Origin: Bifidobacterium catenulatum subsp. kashiwanohense JCM 15439 = DSM 21854
GTDB lineage: Bacteria > Actinomycetota > Actinomycetes > Actinomycetales > Bifidobacteriaceae
Assembly (NCBI RefSeq): GCF_001042615.1
Contig: NZ_AP012327.1
Span: 1,116,001-1,180,000, forward strand
Direction: 5' to 3'
Length of the DNA stretch: 64,000 nucleotides
Numbering within the stretch: position 1 is the stretch's first letter; each line of letters opens with the position of its first letter. Position numbers and translations under genes: made by a program. The notes under the pieces are model-generated. The model was not told the origin of the DNA, searched no databases, and worked only from the letters and a program-made list of their open reading frames with translations. Of this stretch, positions 7,833-16,042 are shown in pieces.

Positions 7833-8870
7833 ATGAACCCCGAGAACGAGATCGACAAAACGGAAGCCCTCGAACCCGTCGAAACCGCTGCCGCAAACGT
7901 TGCGGAGGCCCGTGGCGGCGTGGACGGAAGGAGGCGGCCGAAGTGGCTGCTGCCCCTGATCGCCGTCGTCTGCGCGGTTGTGCTGGTCGTGGCGGGAGTC
8001 GTCGGCTGGAACATGTACCGTGGCGCGAAGCTCGCGGAAGCGAAGGAGGCGTGCGCCACCGCCGCCGACGGCGTGCGCAACAATGCCAACGAATACAACG
8101 CGCTGCTCAACGGCGATGCCGCCGATGCCGCCGCCATCAAGGCCGAACAGGTCAAGGACTCGAAGACCGTCGAATCCTTGGGCAAGGAGCTCAAGGCCTC
8201 GGCACCCGAATACGAGGGCTGCGTGGCCGAAAACGCGCAAGGACTGGATGCCGCCACCGTGAAGCTGGGCGAACAGGCCGACTGGTACAAGGCCCACGAG
8301 AAGAGCCTATCGAAGGCGGTGAAGGCCGTCACCGAATCCAAGGACTCGAAGAGGCTGGATGACGCGAAGGCGAACCTCAAGGCGAAGCTGGACGAGGCAT
8401 CGAAACTGCTCACGGATTCGGATGGCAAGGTGCAAGACAACGCCACCCGCGAGACCCTGACCAATGCGATTGACGCGGCGAACAAGCTCAAGGACGCGAA
8501 CGACGCCACGAAAATCGACAAGGCGCACAAAACGCTGGAGGATGCCATCAACGGCGTGAACGCGAGCGTCCAGGCCAAGACGGACGCGGATGCGCAAGCC
8601 GCCGCCGCAGCTGCCGCTGCCGCTGCGGCTCAGGCGCAAGCCCAATCCACCTACAGCGGCGGCTCGTCGTACTCCGGCAACACGTACAGGCGCACAGGCA
8701 CAGGTGGCTCCAACGCATACCGAGGCACCACATCGGGCGGATCCGGTTCGAACTCCGGTTCCGGTTCGACCGGCGGCTCTGCCTCCACCACAAGACCAAA
8801 CCTCAACGGCGGACACGGCATCGGCACATGCGTAGATGGTTGTGCATCGTTGCCGCCTATTCAGCACTGA
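7833..8870 (+). CDS. Membrane-anchored coiled-coil surface protein, paralogue A
   Basis: 345 residues starting MNPENEIDKTEALEPV behind AAGGAGAACGAC. A cytoplasmic N-terminus of about 40 residues is followed by one membrane span (WLLPLIAVVCAVVLVVAGVV). A long alanine/lysine-rich helical, probably coiled-coil, region spans residues about 65-265. The tail is rich in Gly, Ser and Thr (YSGGSSYSGN) and ends with a CVDGC motif. It is a type II orientation with the bulk outside. The next gene is a tandem duplicate, and a more distant relative lies at 16039. The function may be cell-surface contact during mating, inferred from the adjacent adhesin. Confidence 0.75.
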   Translation: MNPENEIDKTEALEPVETAAANVAEARGGVDGRRRPKWLLPLIAVVCAVVLVVAGVVGWNMYRGAKLAEAKEACATAADGVRNNANEYNALLNGDAADAAAIKAEQVKDSKTVESLGKELKASAPEYEGCVAENAQGLDAATVKLGEQADWYKAHEKSLSKAVKAVTESKDSKRLDDAKANLKAKLDEASKLLTDSDGKVQDNATRETLTNAIDAANKLKDANDATKIDKAHKTLEDAINGVNASVQAKTDADAQAAAAAAAAAAAQAQAQSTYSGGSSYSGNTYRRTGTGGSNAYRGTTSGGSGSNSGSGSTGGSASTTRPNLNGGHGIGTCVDGCASLPPIQH

Positions 8871-8886
8871 TTGATGATTGGCTGTT

Positions 8887-8920
8887 TGTGGCCCGCACCG
8901 GGAAACCGGTGCGGGCCACA
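8887..8920. repeat. 15-bp perfect hairpin with GAAA loop between the two paralogues
   Basis: TGTGGCCCGCACCGG pairs exactly with its complement around GAAA. There is no T run, so it may attenuate or protect mRNA between paralogues A and B. A related hairpin with a T run follows paralogue B at 9992. Confidence 0.7.
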
Positions 8921-8946
8921 ATCCAATCAAAACAAGGAGAACGACA

Positions 8947-9972
8947 ATGAACCCCGAAAACGAGAACGACAAGATGGAAATCCTCGAAACCGTAGAAACA
9001 CCCGCCAAGAACATCACGGAGCCAAGCACGGGTGAAAGGAAACGGCCGAAGTGGCTGCTGCCCCTGATCGCCGCCATCTGCGCGGTCGTGCTGGTCGTGG
9101 CCGGCATCATCGGCTGGAACACGTACAGCGGCGCGAAGCTCGCGCAGGCGAAGGAAACGTGCGCCGCCGCCGCCGACACCGTGCGCAACAATGCCAACGA
9201 ATACAACGCGCTGCTCAACGGCGATGCCGCCGATGCCGCCGCCGTCAAGGCCGAACAGGTCGAGGACTCGAAGACCGTCGAATCCTTGGGCAAGGAGCTC
9301 AAGGCCATGGCACCCGAATACGAGGGCTGCGTGGCCGAAGACGCGCAAGGACTGGATGCCGCCACCGTGAAGCTCAATGAACAGGCCGACTGGTACGGGA
9401 CCCACGAGAAGAGCCTGTCGAAGGCGGTGAGGGCCGTCACCGAATCCAAGGCAGCGAAGAGGCTGGAAACCGCGAAAACGAATCTGACGGCGAAGCTGGA
9501 CGAGGCGTCGAGGCTGCTCGCGGATTCGGACGGCAAGGTCGCGGACAACGCCACCCGCGACGCATTGTCGAACGCTATCGACGCGGCGAACGGGCTGAAG
9601 GACGGGAACGATCCGGCGAAGATCGACGGGGCGCGCAAGACGGTGGAGGATGCCATCAATGGCGTGAACGCGAGCGTCCAGGCAAAGACGGACGCGGATG
9701 CGCAAGCCGCCGCAGCGGCCGCCCAGGCTCAGGCGCAGGCCCGATCCGCCTACAACGGCGGCTCCTCCTACTCCGGCGGCGCGTACAGGCGCACGGAAGG
9801 CTCCGCTTCCGGCTCCAACACATACCGTGGCACCACATCGGGCGGCACCGGCTCCGGCTCCACGTCCGGCTCCGGCCCGGCCGGCGGCTCCGCCCCGAAG
9901 CCGAACCTCAACGGCTCTTACGGCTGCGGCAATAGCTGCACCGGCAAGGATGATGGCTACTACCATCACTGA
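8947..9972 (+). CDS. Membrane-anchored coiled-coil surface protein, paralogue B
   Basis: 341 residues, start MNPENENDKMEILETV with the same AATCAAAACAAGGAG leader as paralogue A. Same layout: one membrane span at about 38-60, a helical external region, and a Gly/Ser-rich tail ending CTGKDDGYYHH with a preceding CGNSC pair. Long stretches are identical to A at the DNA level (for example around 9181-9240 and 8080-8140), while the tails diverge, so this is a recent tandem duplication. Followed by a terminator at 9992. Confidence 0.75.
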   Translation: MNPENENDKMEILETVETPAKNITEPSTGERKRPKWLLPLIAAICAVVLVVAGIIGWNTYSGAKLAQAKETCAAAADTVRNNANEYNALLNGDAADAAAVKAEQVEDSKTVESLGKELKAMAPEYEGCVAEDAQGLDAATVKLNEQADWYGTHEKSLSKAVRAVTESKAAKRLETAKTNLTAKLDEASRLLADSDGKVADNATRDALSNAIDAANGLKDGNDPAKIDGARKTVEDAINGVNASVQAKTDADAQAAAAAAQAQAQARSAYNGGSSYSGGAYRRTEGSASGSNTYRGTTSGGTGSGSTSGSGPAGGSAPKPNLNGSYGCGNSCTGKDDGYYHH

Positions 9973-9991
9973 TTGACGATTGGCTGATTAT

Positions 9992-10025
9992 GGCTCGTAT
10001 CGGGAAACCGGTACGGGCCTTTTCC
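9992..10025 (+). terminator. Terminator after paralogue B
   Basis: GGCTCGTATCGG and CCGGTACGGGCC pair, with two G-U pairs, around GAAA, followed by TTTT. The loop and lower stem resemble the hairpin at 8887. Confidence 0.75.
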
Positions 10026-10052
10026 ATGGATTTCGCAAAGGAAACCCATTTC

Positions 10053-10090
10053 CCCGTGAACCCGTGTCCCCGCATTCCCGTGTGCCCGTG
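10053..10090. repeat. Four direct CCCGTG repeats, site 4
   Basis: CCCGTG occurs at 10053, 10061, 10077 and 10085, giving a paired spacing of 8, 16 and 8 bp. Same word as in the palindromes near parA. Confidence 0.55.
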
Positions 10091-10115
10091 TTGCCGGGAA
10101 ATACTTCCGGATTTT

Positions 10116-10133
10116 TGTAGACGCCATGCTCCG
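10116..10133 (+). repeat. GTAGACGCCATG repeat, copy 2, upstream of the adhesin
   Basis: TGTAGACGCCATGCTCCG, 171 bp before the adhesin start and in the same direction. Its ATG is followed by eight more sense codons and TGA. Confidence 0.7.
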
Positions 10134-10304
10134 TGGTTCGGCGTGTCGTCTGTGAGGCTTGTTGGTGGCTGCCGGGCCAACCGGCGGCTACCTCCCGTTA
10201 TTCCTGCGGTCGGAAGCCCCGCCACCCCTTGAAAAAAGGCGGCGGGGCCATGACCGGAAAGTTTGAGGGGAGGGGATGAACAGACAATGTTAACGGAGGT
10301 TCAT

Positions 10305-13300
10305 TTGAACTTTGGCAGGAAGATGATGAAGGCCGGCGTCGCGGCGGTGGCTGCGATCGCCACGCTTGGTGCCGGCGGCGTCGTCGCATCGACCGCGTTC
10401 GCGGGCGGTGGCGGCGGCAACCAGCCCGGCGCGGGCGGAAACATGGACGTATTGCAATTCTGGCAGTACAAGGACGACACCAGTGGTTCGTGGGGTCCGG
10501 CCACGAGTCTTGATTCGGTGCGCGCCGCCATGAACAATGCCGGCGTCGCGTTGCAGGGCGATGGCGTCACGAAGGCGCAGGCCGCATTGGACCAGGCCCG
10601 CACGGAATGCGAGACCGGTTTCCGGCAGCGACATCCCGGCGAGGGCGATGGTGACTGCCGAGTGGTCGCGGTCGGCGCGGTGCCCTACATCTCAGGCCGC
10701 AGCTTCATCTACAACGGCACCGGTTACTATTCGCCCTCTTTACCCGGCGGCTGGTACGACAACTGGAACACATATGTAGCGCCATACAAGTACTACTATG
10801 CGGGCACTCAGGAATATGGCACCGCAACCCCATTCTCAGATGATCCGTCGAACAGTGTTGATGCGATCATGCGTCGCAACGTGGAGGCCTCCTCGAAGCC
10901 TTCGATCGTGGTGATCGTGCTGGACAAGTACCAGCCGGCACCACCGACCTATCATCTGAGCGTGAGCACGCAGGCTGCGGAGATGTCGGGCCAGGCGGGC
11001 GACACCAAGGACGCCTCGGATGTGATCACCCTGTCCAGCGACGGGTCGAAGACCGAGAACGTGAACGGCACCGCGACCCTGCACTGGCGTGGCATTGACG
11101 GCACCGAGAAGACGGTGGCGAAGCAGTTCACCGCATCCAACAAGGGCAGCGCCACAGTGAGCGCGTCCTTCAAGGACATGGACGCCTCGTGGGAGTCGTG
11201 GCCTGCGGGCAAGCGCTGGTGGGACGTTGACGTGGCGAAGCAGGGCGACATGGCCGAGGCGGTCTCCCACAAGGGAGAGAACGACGGCAAGGAGTCCGGC
11301 GAGAAGACCACCACCCCGCCCGAGAAATGGCTGACCAACGGGGCCGGCGACACGGTGCGGGACGGCAACGACTCCATCGCGTCCGGCTCGCTGTACACGG
11401 CGCACATCAAGGCGCATTCCAACGCCTCCGGCAAGTTCTGGATCTACGACACGATCGACACCAGGGACGTGGTGATCGGCGGCACCGAGCAGGACGACGT
11501 GAGCAAGGTGACCGTGACCGACGCGAACGGCAACATCGTGCCGGCGGACATTTCCATCGACGATTCCATCGATGGCAAGCGCGTGGTCAAGGCGCACGCC
11601 ACCGCCCCGCATTCCGGCCTCTACACGCTGAACGTGCCACAGTCGGCCAAGCCCACCGGCGGCGACTACGAGATCAACGACGGTTCCGTGGCGTGCTGGA
11701 ACGGAGACAACGGCACCGGCAGCCTGGCCGACTGCCAGACCGGCAACAGCGACAGCGTGGGCAAGGTCACGCCGACCCCGGACAAGGTGTGGGTGCTGGA
11801 CGAGTCCGGCGCTCTCGTGGCCGAGGACAGGAAATGGACCAACCAGCAGGGCGTCGATCAGAAGACGTTCCTCGTGGGCGACCAGGTGGGCGTGGTCGTC
11901 AACGGCAGCATCCCCGCGCACCTGCTCAACCCGCTGGCATCCTATTCCATCACCGATGATCTGACCGGTTCGAACCAGTGGATCGACTGGAAGTCCGGCA
12001 AGGTGTTCGTTGACGGCAAGGACGAGACCGCGAACTTCACCATCGCGATCGACCGGAAGGCCGGGACCGCGACCGCCACCGCGAAGTCCGCCTACATCGC
12101 GAAGACGATGTTCAGGAACAGCGCGAGCAAGGTCAGGTTCTACCTGACGGGCACCATCAAAAAGGGTGCCACCGAGGGCAAGAAGATCCAGCTGACCAAC
12201 AAGGCGTACGAGAAGTGGAACAACGAGACCCGACCGACCAACGAGCCGCCGGTGTTCGTGTGGACGCCCAACCCCAACAAGGCGTGGGCCATGAAGGTTG
12301 ACGGCAAGTGGCAGCTGACCGTCGATCCGACCAAGAGCGACAAGGTGGGCGGCGACGACAAGTACTACCGTCTCGGCGACGAGGTGGCGGCGGTCATCTC
12401 CGGCACCCTGCCCACCGGATTGGGCCGCGTGCCCGAGATCGCGTGGGCCGACGACTTCGCCAACGTCGATAGCATCCTCGACCTGAAGGACACCTCCAAC
12501 ATCAAGGTCTACGAGCAGGACACCGCCGACGAGGCCAACGCCAGCGTCAACGACCTGAACAAGACCGGCAGGGACGTGACCGACCAGTTCGACATCACCG
12601 CCGAGGGCACCAAGGTCACGGTCAGCGCGAAGGACTCCTACGAGGCCGCGCAGAAGGATCTGAAGACCGCGAAGCAGATCAGCGTCGTGATCCCGTTCGA
12701 CGTGAACTTCGACACCGTGAAGCTGCTCGAATCCTACGGCAAGTCCGAGGGCGACGAGCTCAACACGTGCGTGGACCCGAAGGGCGACGACCTCGACAAC
12801 AAGGGCGGCCAGACGGTCGGCGGCAGCACGGTGGACACCAACACGCCGAAGATCTGCGTGACCGTGCCCCCGATCCACAAGCAGGTCATCGCCGAATCCT
12901 CCCAGGGCGGCGACCAGTCCAGCATCGACACCAAGACCGTGTTCCCCGGCCAGACCGTGGAATACACCGTGCGCGTGGACCCGCGGATCCCTGCGGACCA
13001 GGCATATTCGGTGACCGCCATCAAGCTGAGCGACACCTATTCCGAGTACACCACCGCGAACAAGCAGACCCTGGAGATCACCGACCTGGGAACCGGCGGC
13101 ATCATCCCGAAGAGCGCCTACAAGGTGCAGTGGGACGAAGCCAACCACTCGTTCGAGGCCACGTTCGCCAAGGACTGGGTTGCCGCCAACTGGAAGGCCG
13201 GCTCCAACCCGCGCGTGCTGCTGCGCTTCGAGGCCAAGGTGAACGAGGACGCGCCGACCGACAAGACCGTCGGCAACAAGGCCGCGCTGACCGTCAACAA

Positions 13301-15110
13301 CGGCGTCACCCCGTCCAACAAGGTCGAGAACGAGCCGCCGGTCATCAAGCCCTCCAAGCAGGACACGCAGAAGGACCCGACCATCAACATCGACGGCAAG
13401 ACCGCGCTGCTGGGCGACAAGGTGTACTACCGCGTCAACATCGACGCCTCCAGGCTCACCGACACCGCCTACAAGGTATGGCGACTGGGCATGACGGACG
13501 ACTACGACCAGGAGTACCTGACCCTCGACGCGAAGCACGTGGAGATCCTTGACGAGACCGGCAGGGACCGCACCGGCGAGTTCAACATCCAGGACAAGGA
13601 CGGCGTGCTCTACGCCTTCGCCAAAACCGTGGACACCCAGATCCCCGCGACCGGCGAGACCGTGAAGGGCGACCCGCAGCCCGGCGACCTGAAGGCGTAC
13701 AGCGAGAAGTCCGACAAGGATTACGACCCGCTGAAGGACCCGAGCATCGACCAGTCGCTGCTGGGCCACACCTACCAGGTGGTCATGCCGATGACCGTCA
13801 CCAAGGTCAAGGACGGCCACACGGTGGAGAACACCGCCACGCAGGTCACGAACGACAAGCGCGACAAGACCAACACCGTCACCAACCCGCTGAAGGAGAT
13901 CAACCCGACCAAGGACGTGACCGTGCAGGTCGGCGGCGACAGCATCGACGGCAAGAGCGTGTATCTGAACCACACGTTCCTCTACCGACTGGATTCCAGC
14001 ATCCTGCCCCCGGACCGCGCCTACCAGACCGTCACGGACTGGGGCGGCACGGACCAGCTGGCCACCGAGTACGACCAGTACCTGGGCAACTGGGCCGTCT
14101 ACGCCTCGCGTGATTTGTACAGGGACGGCCAGGTGCTCGCGGCCAGGGGCGAGAAGATCGCGGGCAGCGGCTTCGACTCCTCGAAGTTCGGCGGCAACCT
14201 GTTCGCCGTGGACGCCGACGGCAACGGCAAGGTCACGGTCAACGCGACCCAGGCCTACCTCGACCTGGTGAGCGCCGACAACGAGCACGAGGCCGGCTGG
14301 GTGCTCTACCTCCAGTGCAAGCGCATCGCCGTGGCCGACGAGGTGCCCAACACGTGGACCGAGACCATCAACGGCCAGCCGCGCGAATCCAACAAGGTCG
14401 TCACCAAGACCCCGGACATGACCCCGAGCATCCACCTCGAAAAGGTCGATACCCCGACCCTCAAGCAGGACGGCCAGGAGCAGGCGGACCGCGACGACCC
14501 GAAGCAGGCGCTGAAGATGGACGCCGACAACATCGGCATCACGTTCATCATCACCAACACCTCCAAGACCGACCCGGCCACCGGCGACGGCGCATGGTTC
14601 AAGGCAAGCGACCTGAACCTCGACGACTCCACCATCGTCGGCGACGCGCACGTGGACATGGATTCGCTCACCTATCCCGCCGACTGGGACACCCTGGTGC
14701 TCAAGCCGGGCGAATCGGTCAGCGTGACCGGCACGCTCAAGGGCGTCAAGGAAGGCGATACCCACACGGATCGCGCCATCGTCACCGGCACCCCGCTCGT
14801 GGAATGCGCGCCGTCCAACGGCGACCCGTTCAACGACGAGTCCGGCGAAGACACCGATCCGGAATACTCCACCGGCGACGTGACCGAGATCGACGGCAAG
14901 CAGCTGTGCGCCGACACCCAGACCGCCAGCAACACCGACGACTGGAACGGATACCGTGCCAAGCCGTTGGCCTCCACCGGCACGGCCGTGCTCGGCCTTG
15001 CCGGCGGCGCCCTGGCGGTGCTGCTCGCCGGCGGCTCCCTGCTCGTGTTCCGCAAGCGCCACCGCGCACAGGGTTCCGGCCGCCACACGGCCGTGAACGC
15101 GGGCAAGTGA
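10305..15110 (+). CDS. Giant LASTG-anchored adhesin with isopeptide-type repeat domains
   Basis: 1601 residues from the TTG at 10305, chosen for GGAGG 5 bp upstream; ATG at 10287 is the alternative. A signal peptide (GRKMMKAGVAAVAAIATLGA, cleavage near STAFA-GG) leads to a secreted N-terminal domain, then several domains of about 150-170 residues. These share the pattern GQTVEYTVRVDPRIPADQAY / LLGDKVYYRVNIDASRLTDTAY / LNHTFLYRLDSSILPPDRAY, followed by a Thr-Asp strand. This resembles the SspB-C2/AgI/II isopeptide-forming adhesin domains. The C-terminus has LASTG, a membrane span and RKRHR, a sortase signal. No sortase is in the window. A role in adhesion or mating-pair contact is inferred from its place inside the transfer region. 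Confidence 0.85.
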   Translation: MNFGRKMMKAGVAAVAAIATLGAGGVVASTAFAGGGGGNQPGAGGNMDVLQFWQYKDDTSGSWGPATSLDSVRAAMNNAGVALQGDGVTKAQAALDQARTECETGFRQRHPGEGDGDCRVVAVGAVPYISGRSFIYNGTGYYSPSLPGGWYDNWNTYVAPYKYYYAGTQEYGTATPFSDDPSNSVDAIMRRNVEASSKPSIVVIVLDKYQPAPPTYHLSVSTQAAEMSGQAGDTKDASDVITLSSDGSKTENVNGTATLHWRGIDGTEKTVAKQFTASNKGSATVSASFKDMDASWESWPAGKRWWDVDVAKQGDMAEAVSHKGENDGKESGEKTTTPPEKWLTNGAGDTVRDGNDSIASGSLYTAHIKAHSNASGKFWIYDTIDTRDVVIGGTEQDDVSKVTVTDANGNIVPADISIDDSIDGKRVVKAHATAPHSGLYTLNVPQSAKPTGGDYEINDGSVACWNGDNGTGSLADCQTGNSDSVGKVTPTPDKVWVLDESGALVAEDRKWTNQQGVDQKTFLVGDQVGVVVNGSIPAHLLNPLASYSITDDLTGSNQWIDWKSGKVFVDGKDETANFTIAIDRKAGTATATAKSAYIAKTMFRNSASKVRFYLTGTIKKGATEGKKIQLTNKAYEKWNNETRPTNEPPVFVWTPNPNKAWAMKVDGKWQLTVDPTKSDKVGGDDKYYRLGDEVAAVISGTLPTGLGRVPEIAWADDFANVDSILDLKDTSNIKVYEQDTADEANASVNDLNKTGRDVTDQFDITAEGTKVTVSAKDSYEAAQKDLKTAKQISVVIPFDVNFDTVKLLESYGKSEGDELNTCVDPKGDDLDNKGGQTVGGSTVDTNTPKICVTVPPIHKQVIAESSQGGDQSSIDTKTVFPGQTVEYTVRVDPRIPADQAYSVTAIKLSDTYSEYTTANKQTLEITDLGTGGIIPKSAYKVQWDEANHSFEATFAKDWVAANWKAGSNPRVLLRFEAKVNEDAPTDKTVGNKAALTVNNGVTPSNKVENEPPVIKPSKQDTQKDPTINIDGKTALLGDKVYYRVNIDASRLTDTAYKVWRLGMTDDYDQEYLTLDAKHVEILDETGRDRTGEFNIQDKDGVLYAFAKTVDTQIPATGETVKGDPQPGDLKAYSEKSDKDYDPLKDPSIDQSLLGHTYQVVMPMTVTKVKDGHTVENTATQVTNDKRDKTNTVTNPLKEINPTKDVTVQVGGDSIDGKSVYLNHTFLYRLDSSILPPDRAYQTVTDWGGTDQLATEYDQYLGNWAVYASRDLYRDGQVLAARGEKIAGSGFDSSKFGGNLFAVDADGNGKVTVNATQAYLDLVSADNEHEAGWVLYLQCKRIAVADEVPNTWTETINGQPRESNKVVTKTPDMTPSIHLEKVDTPTLKQDGQEQADRDDPKQALKMDADNIGITFIITNTSKTDPATGDGAWFKASDLNLDDSTIVGDAHVDMDSLTYPADWDTLVLKPGESVSVTGTLKGVKEGDTHTDRAIVTGTPLVECAPSNGDPFNDESGEDTDPEYSTGDVTEIDGKQLCADTQTASNTDDWNGYRAKPLASTGTAVLGLAGGALAVLLAGGSLLVFRKRHRAQGSGRHTAVNAGK

Positions 15111-15276
15111 CCCCGAGGCGTTCCGGCCTCGTCGTCCGATGACGGCCGGAACGCCCTCCATTGACTTCACATGCCGGAAAGGGGCATACCTTCCGAATCC
15201 CGTGCCCCGGGCGGCGTGCGAACCCCCAGGCCCTTCGCCAGCCTCTCCCGGCGGAGGGCCTTTCCCATGCCCGGAA

Positions 15277-15292
15277 CCCGTGGACCCGTGGA
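15277..15292. repeat. Tandem CCCGTGGA pair, site 5
   Basis: CCCGTGGA is directly repeated without spacing, 111 bp before the next gene. It belongs to the same word family as the parA-region sites. Confidence 0.5.
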
Positions 15293-15312
15293 GCCGTGCT
15301 CCCGATGGGGCC

Positions 15313-15330
15313 TGTAGACGGTGCGCCCCG
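15313..15330 (+). repeat. GTAGACGCC-type repeat, copy 3 (degenerate)
   Basis: TGTAGACGGTGCGCCCCG, 73 bp upstream of the gene at 15404 and in the same direction. The ATG of the consensus is GTG here and two bases differ in the core. Confidence 0.5.
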
Positions 15331-15403
15331 CAGCGGCCCGCGACCCGGCGCATCATCGACTCTGACATTGTTCGCACCATCATCATTCCTCTGGAGGTTG
15401 CAC

Positions 15404-16042
15404 ATGGCTGACAGGCAAACCGCATTGGCCGTATTCGATTTTCTCGACTCGCTGCGCGCCGGACAATACCGCATCGGCGCGGACGCGGAAAAGGACCATG
15501 CCACGGCGGGGCTGCTGGCGTCGCTGTCCGGCGACACGGGGCTGCGCGACGCCGTGTGCGCGAAGCTGATATCGCCGGGCCTGGAGCGCGCCCGTTTCCT
15601 CATGGTCGCCGAGCATGATCCGCGCGCCATACCCCTGTTCGCCTCGGGCCAGGTCAAACCGTGGTACCAGGCCGACTACAACGTGCGCGAGATAGCCAAC
15701 AGCGAGTTCCACCAGGACATACCCGCACTGCTGTGGCGGCTGTCCAACAGCATCCCGGATTCCGCGCGAAGGGAGGGCATGCTTGAGGCGGCCGCGTACA
15801 TGAGCTTCATGCAGGGCGATCCCGAAGCCGCGTTCACCGGCCATCTGGGCCGGCTCGCGGCGGTTTCGCCCGAGGGCGAGGTCACGCGCTGCCTCATGGA
15901 CGCGCACGAGCACGGCCAGCATCCCGCATGGGTCATGGAACAGCGGCAGCTGCGCGAACGGCAGGCCGACGCCGCCGACGGCATGGCCGCCACCGCGCCG
16001 GACCGCCCGAGCCTCCGCCAGCGCCTCTTCCCGAACCGATGA
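15404..16042 (+). CDS. Hypothetical helical protein, 212 residues
   Basis: Starts MADRQTALAVFDFLDSL behind GGAGG. Entirely helical in appearance, with a YMSFMQGDPEAAFTGHLGRL segment that recalls the tetratricopeptide-like C-terminus of DUF4192 proteins, but this is not strong enough to name it. It begins the transfer-gene group and overlaps the next gene by ATGA. Confidence 0.55.
   Translation: MADRQTALAVFDFLDSLRAGQYRIGADAEKDHATAGLLASLSGDTGLRDAVCAKLISPGLERARFLMVAEHDPRAIPLFASGQVKPWYQADYNVREIANSEFHQDIPALLWRLSNSIPDSARREGMLEAAAYMSFMQGDPEAAFTGHLGRLAAVSPEGEVTRCLMDAHEHGQHPAWVMEQRQLRERQADAADGMAATAPDRPSLRQRLFPNR

Larger units (their letters stand above)
9973..10304. other. 332-bp intergenic region before the adhesin gene
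   Basis: It holds, in order, the terminator at 9992, four CCCGTG copies (10053-10090), one GTAGACGCCATG repeat (10116-10133), and a GCCCCGCC/GGCGGCGGGGC hairpin around an A-rich loop (10217-10250). No open frame with coding character was seen. Confidence 0.6.
15111..15403. other. 293-bp gap after the adhesin
   Basis: Just after the stop, GAGGCGTTCCGGCC and GGCCGGAACGCC form a terminator-like hairpin (about 15115-15152). Two CCCGTGGA copies (15277-15292) and a degenerate GTAGACG repeat (15313-15330) follow. No gene was seen. Confidence 0.5.

Noticed and set aside
15277..15330. The dispersed GTAGAC element as an ordinary sigma-70 promoter (TGTAGAC as extended -10)
   Set aside because: I checked positions 17 bp upstream of several copies and found no shared -35 sequence, so an ordinary promoter is not supported, although a different sigma factor remains possible.
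10836..15425. A 1529-codon open frame on the complementary strand of the adhesin gene
   Set aside because: It is a mirror of the codon bias of a long high-GC gene. It has no ribosome binding site, its product is low-complexity Val/Leu/Gly/Arg, and the plus strand encodes a protein with signal peptide, repeats and sortase signal.
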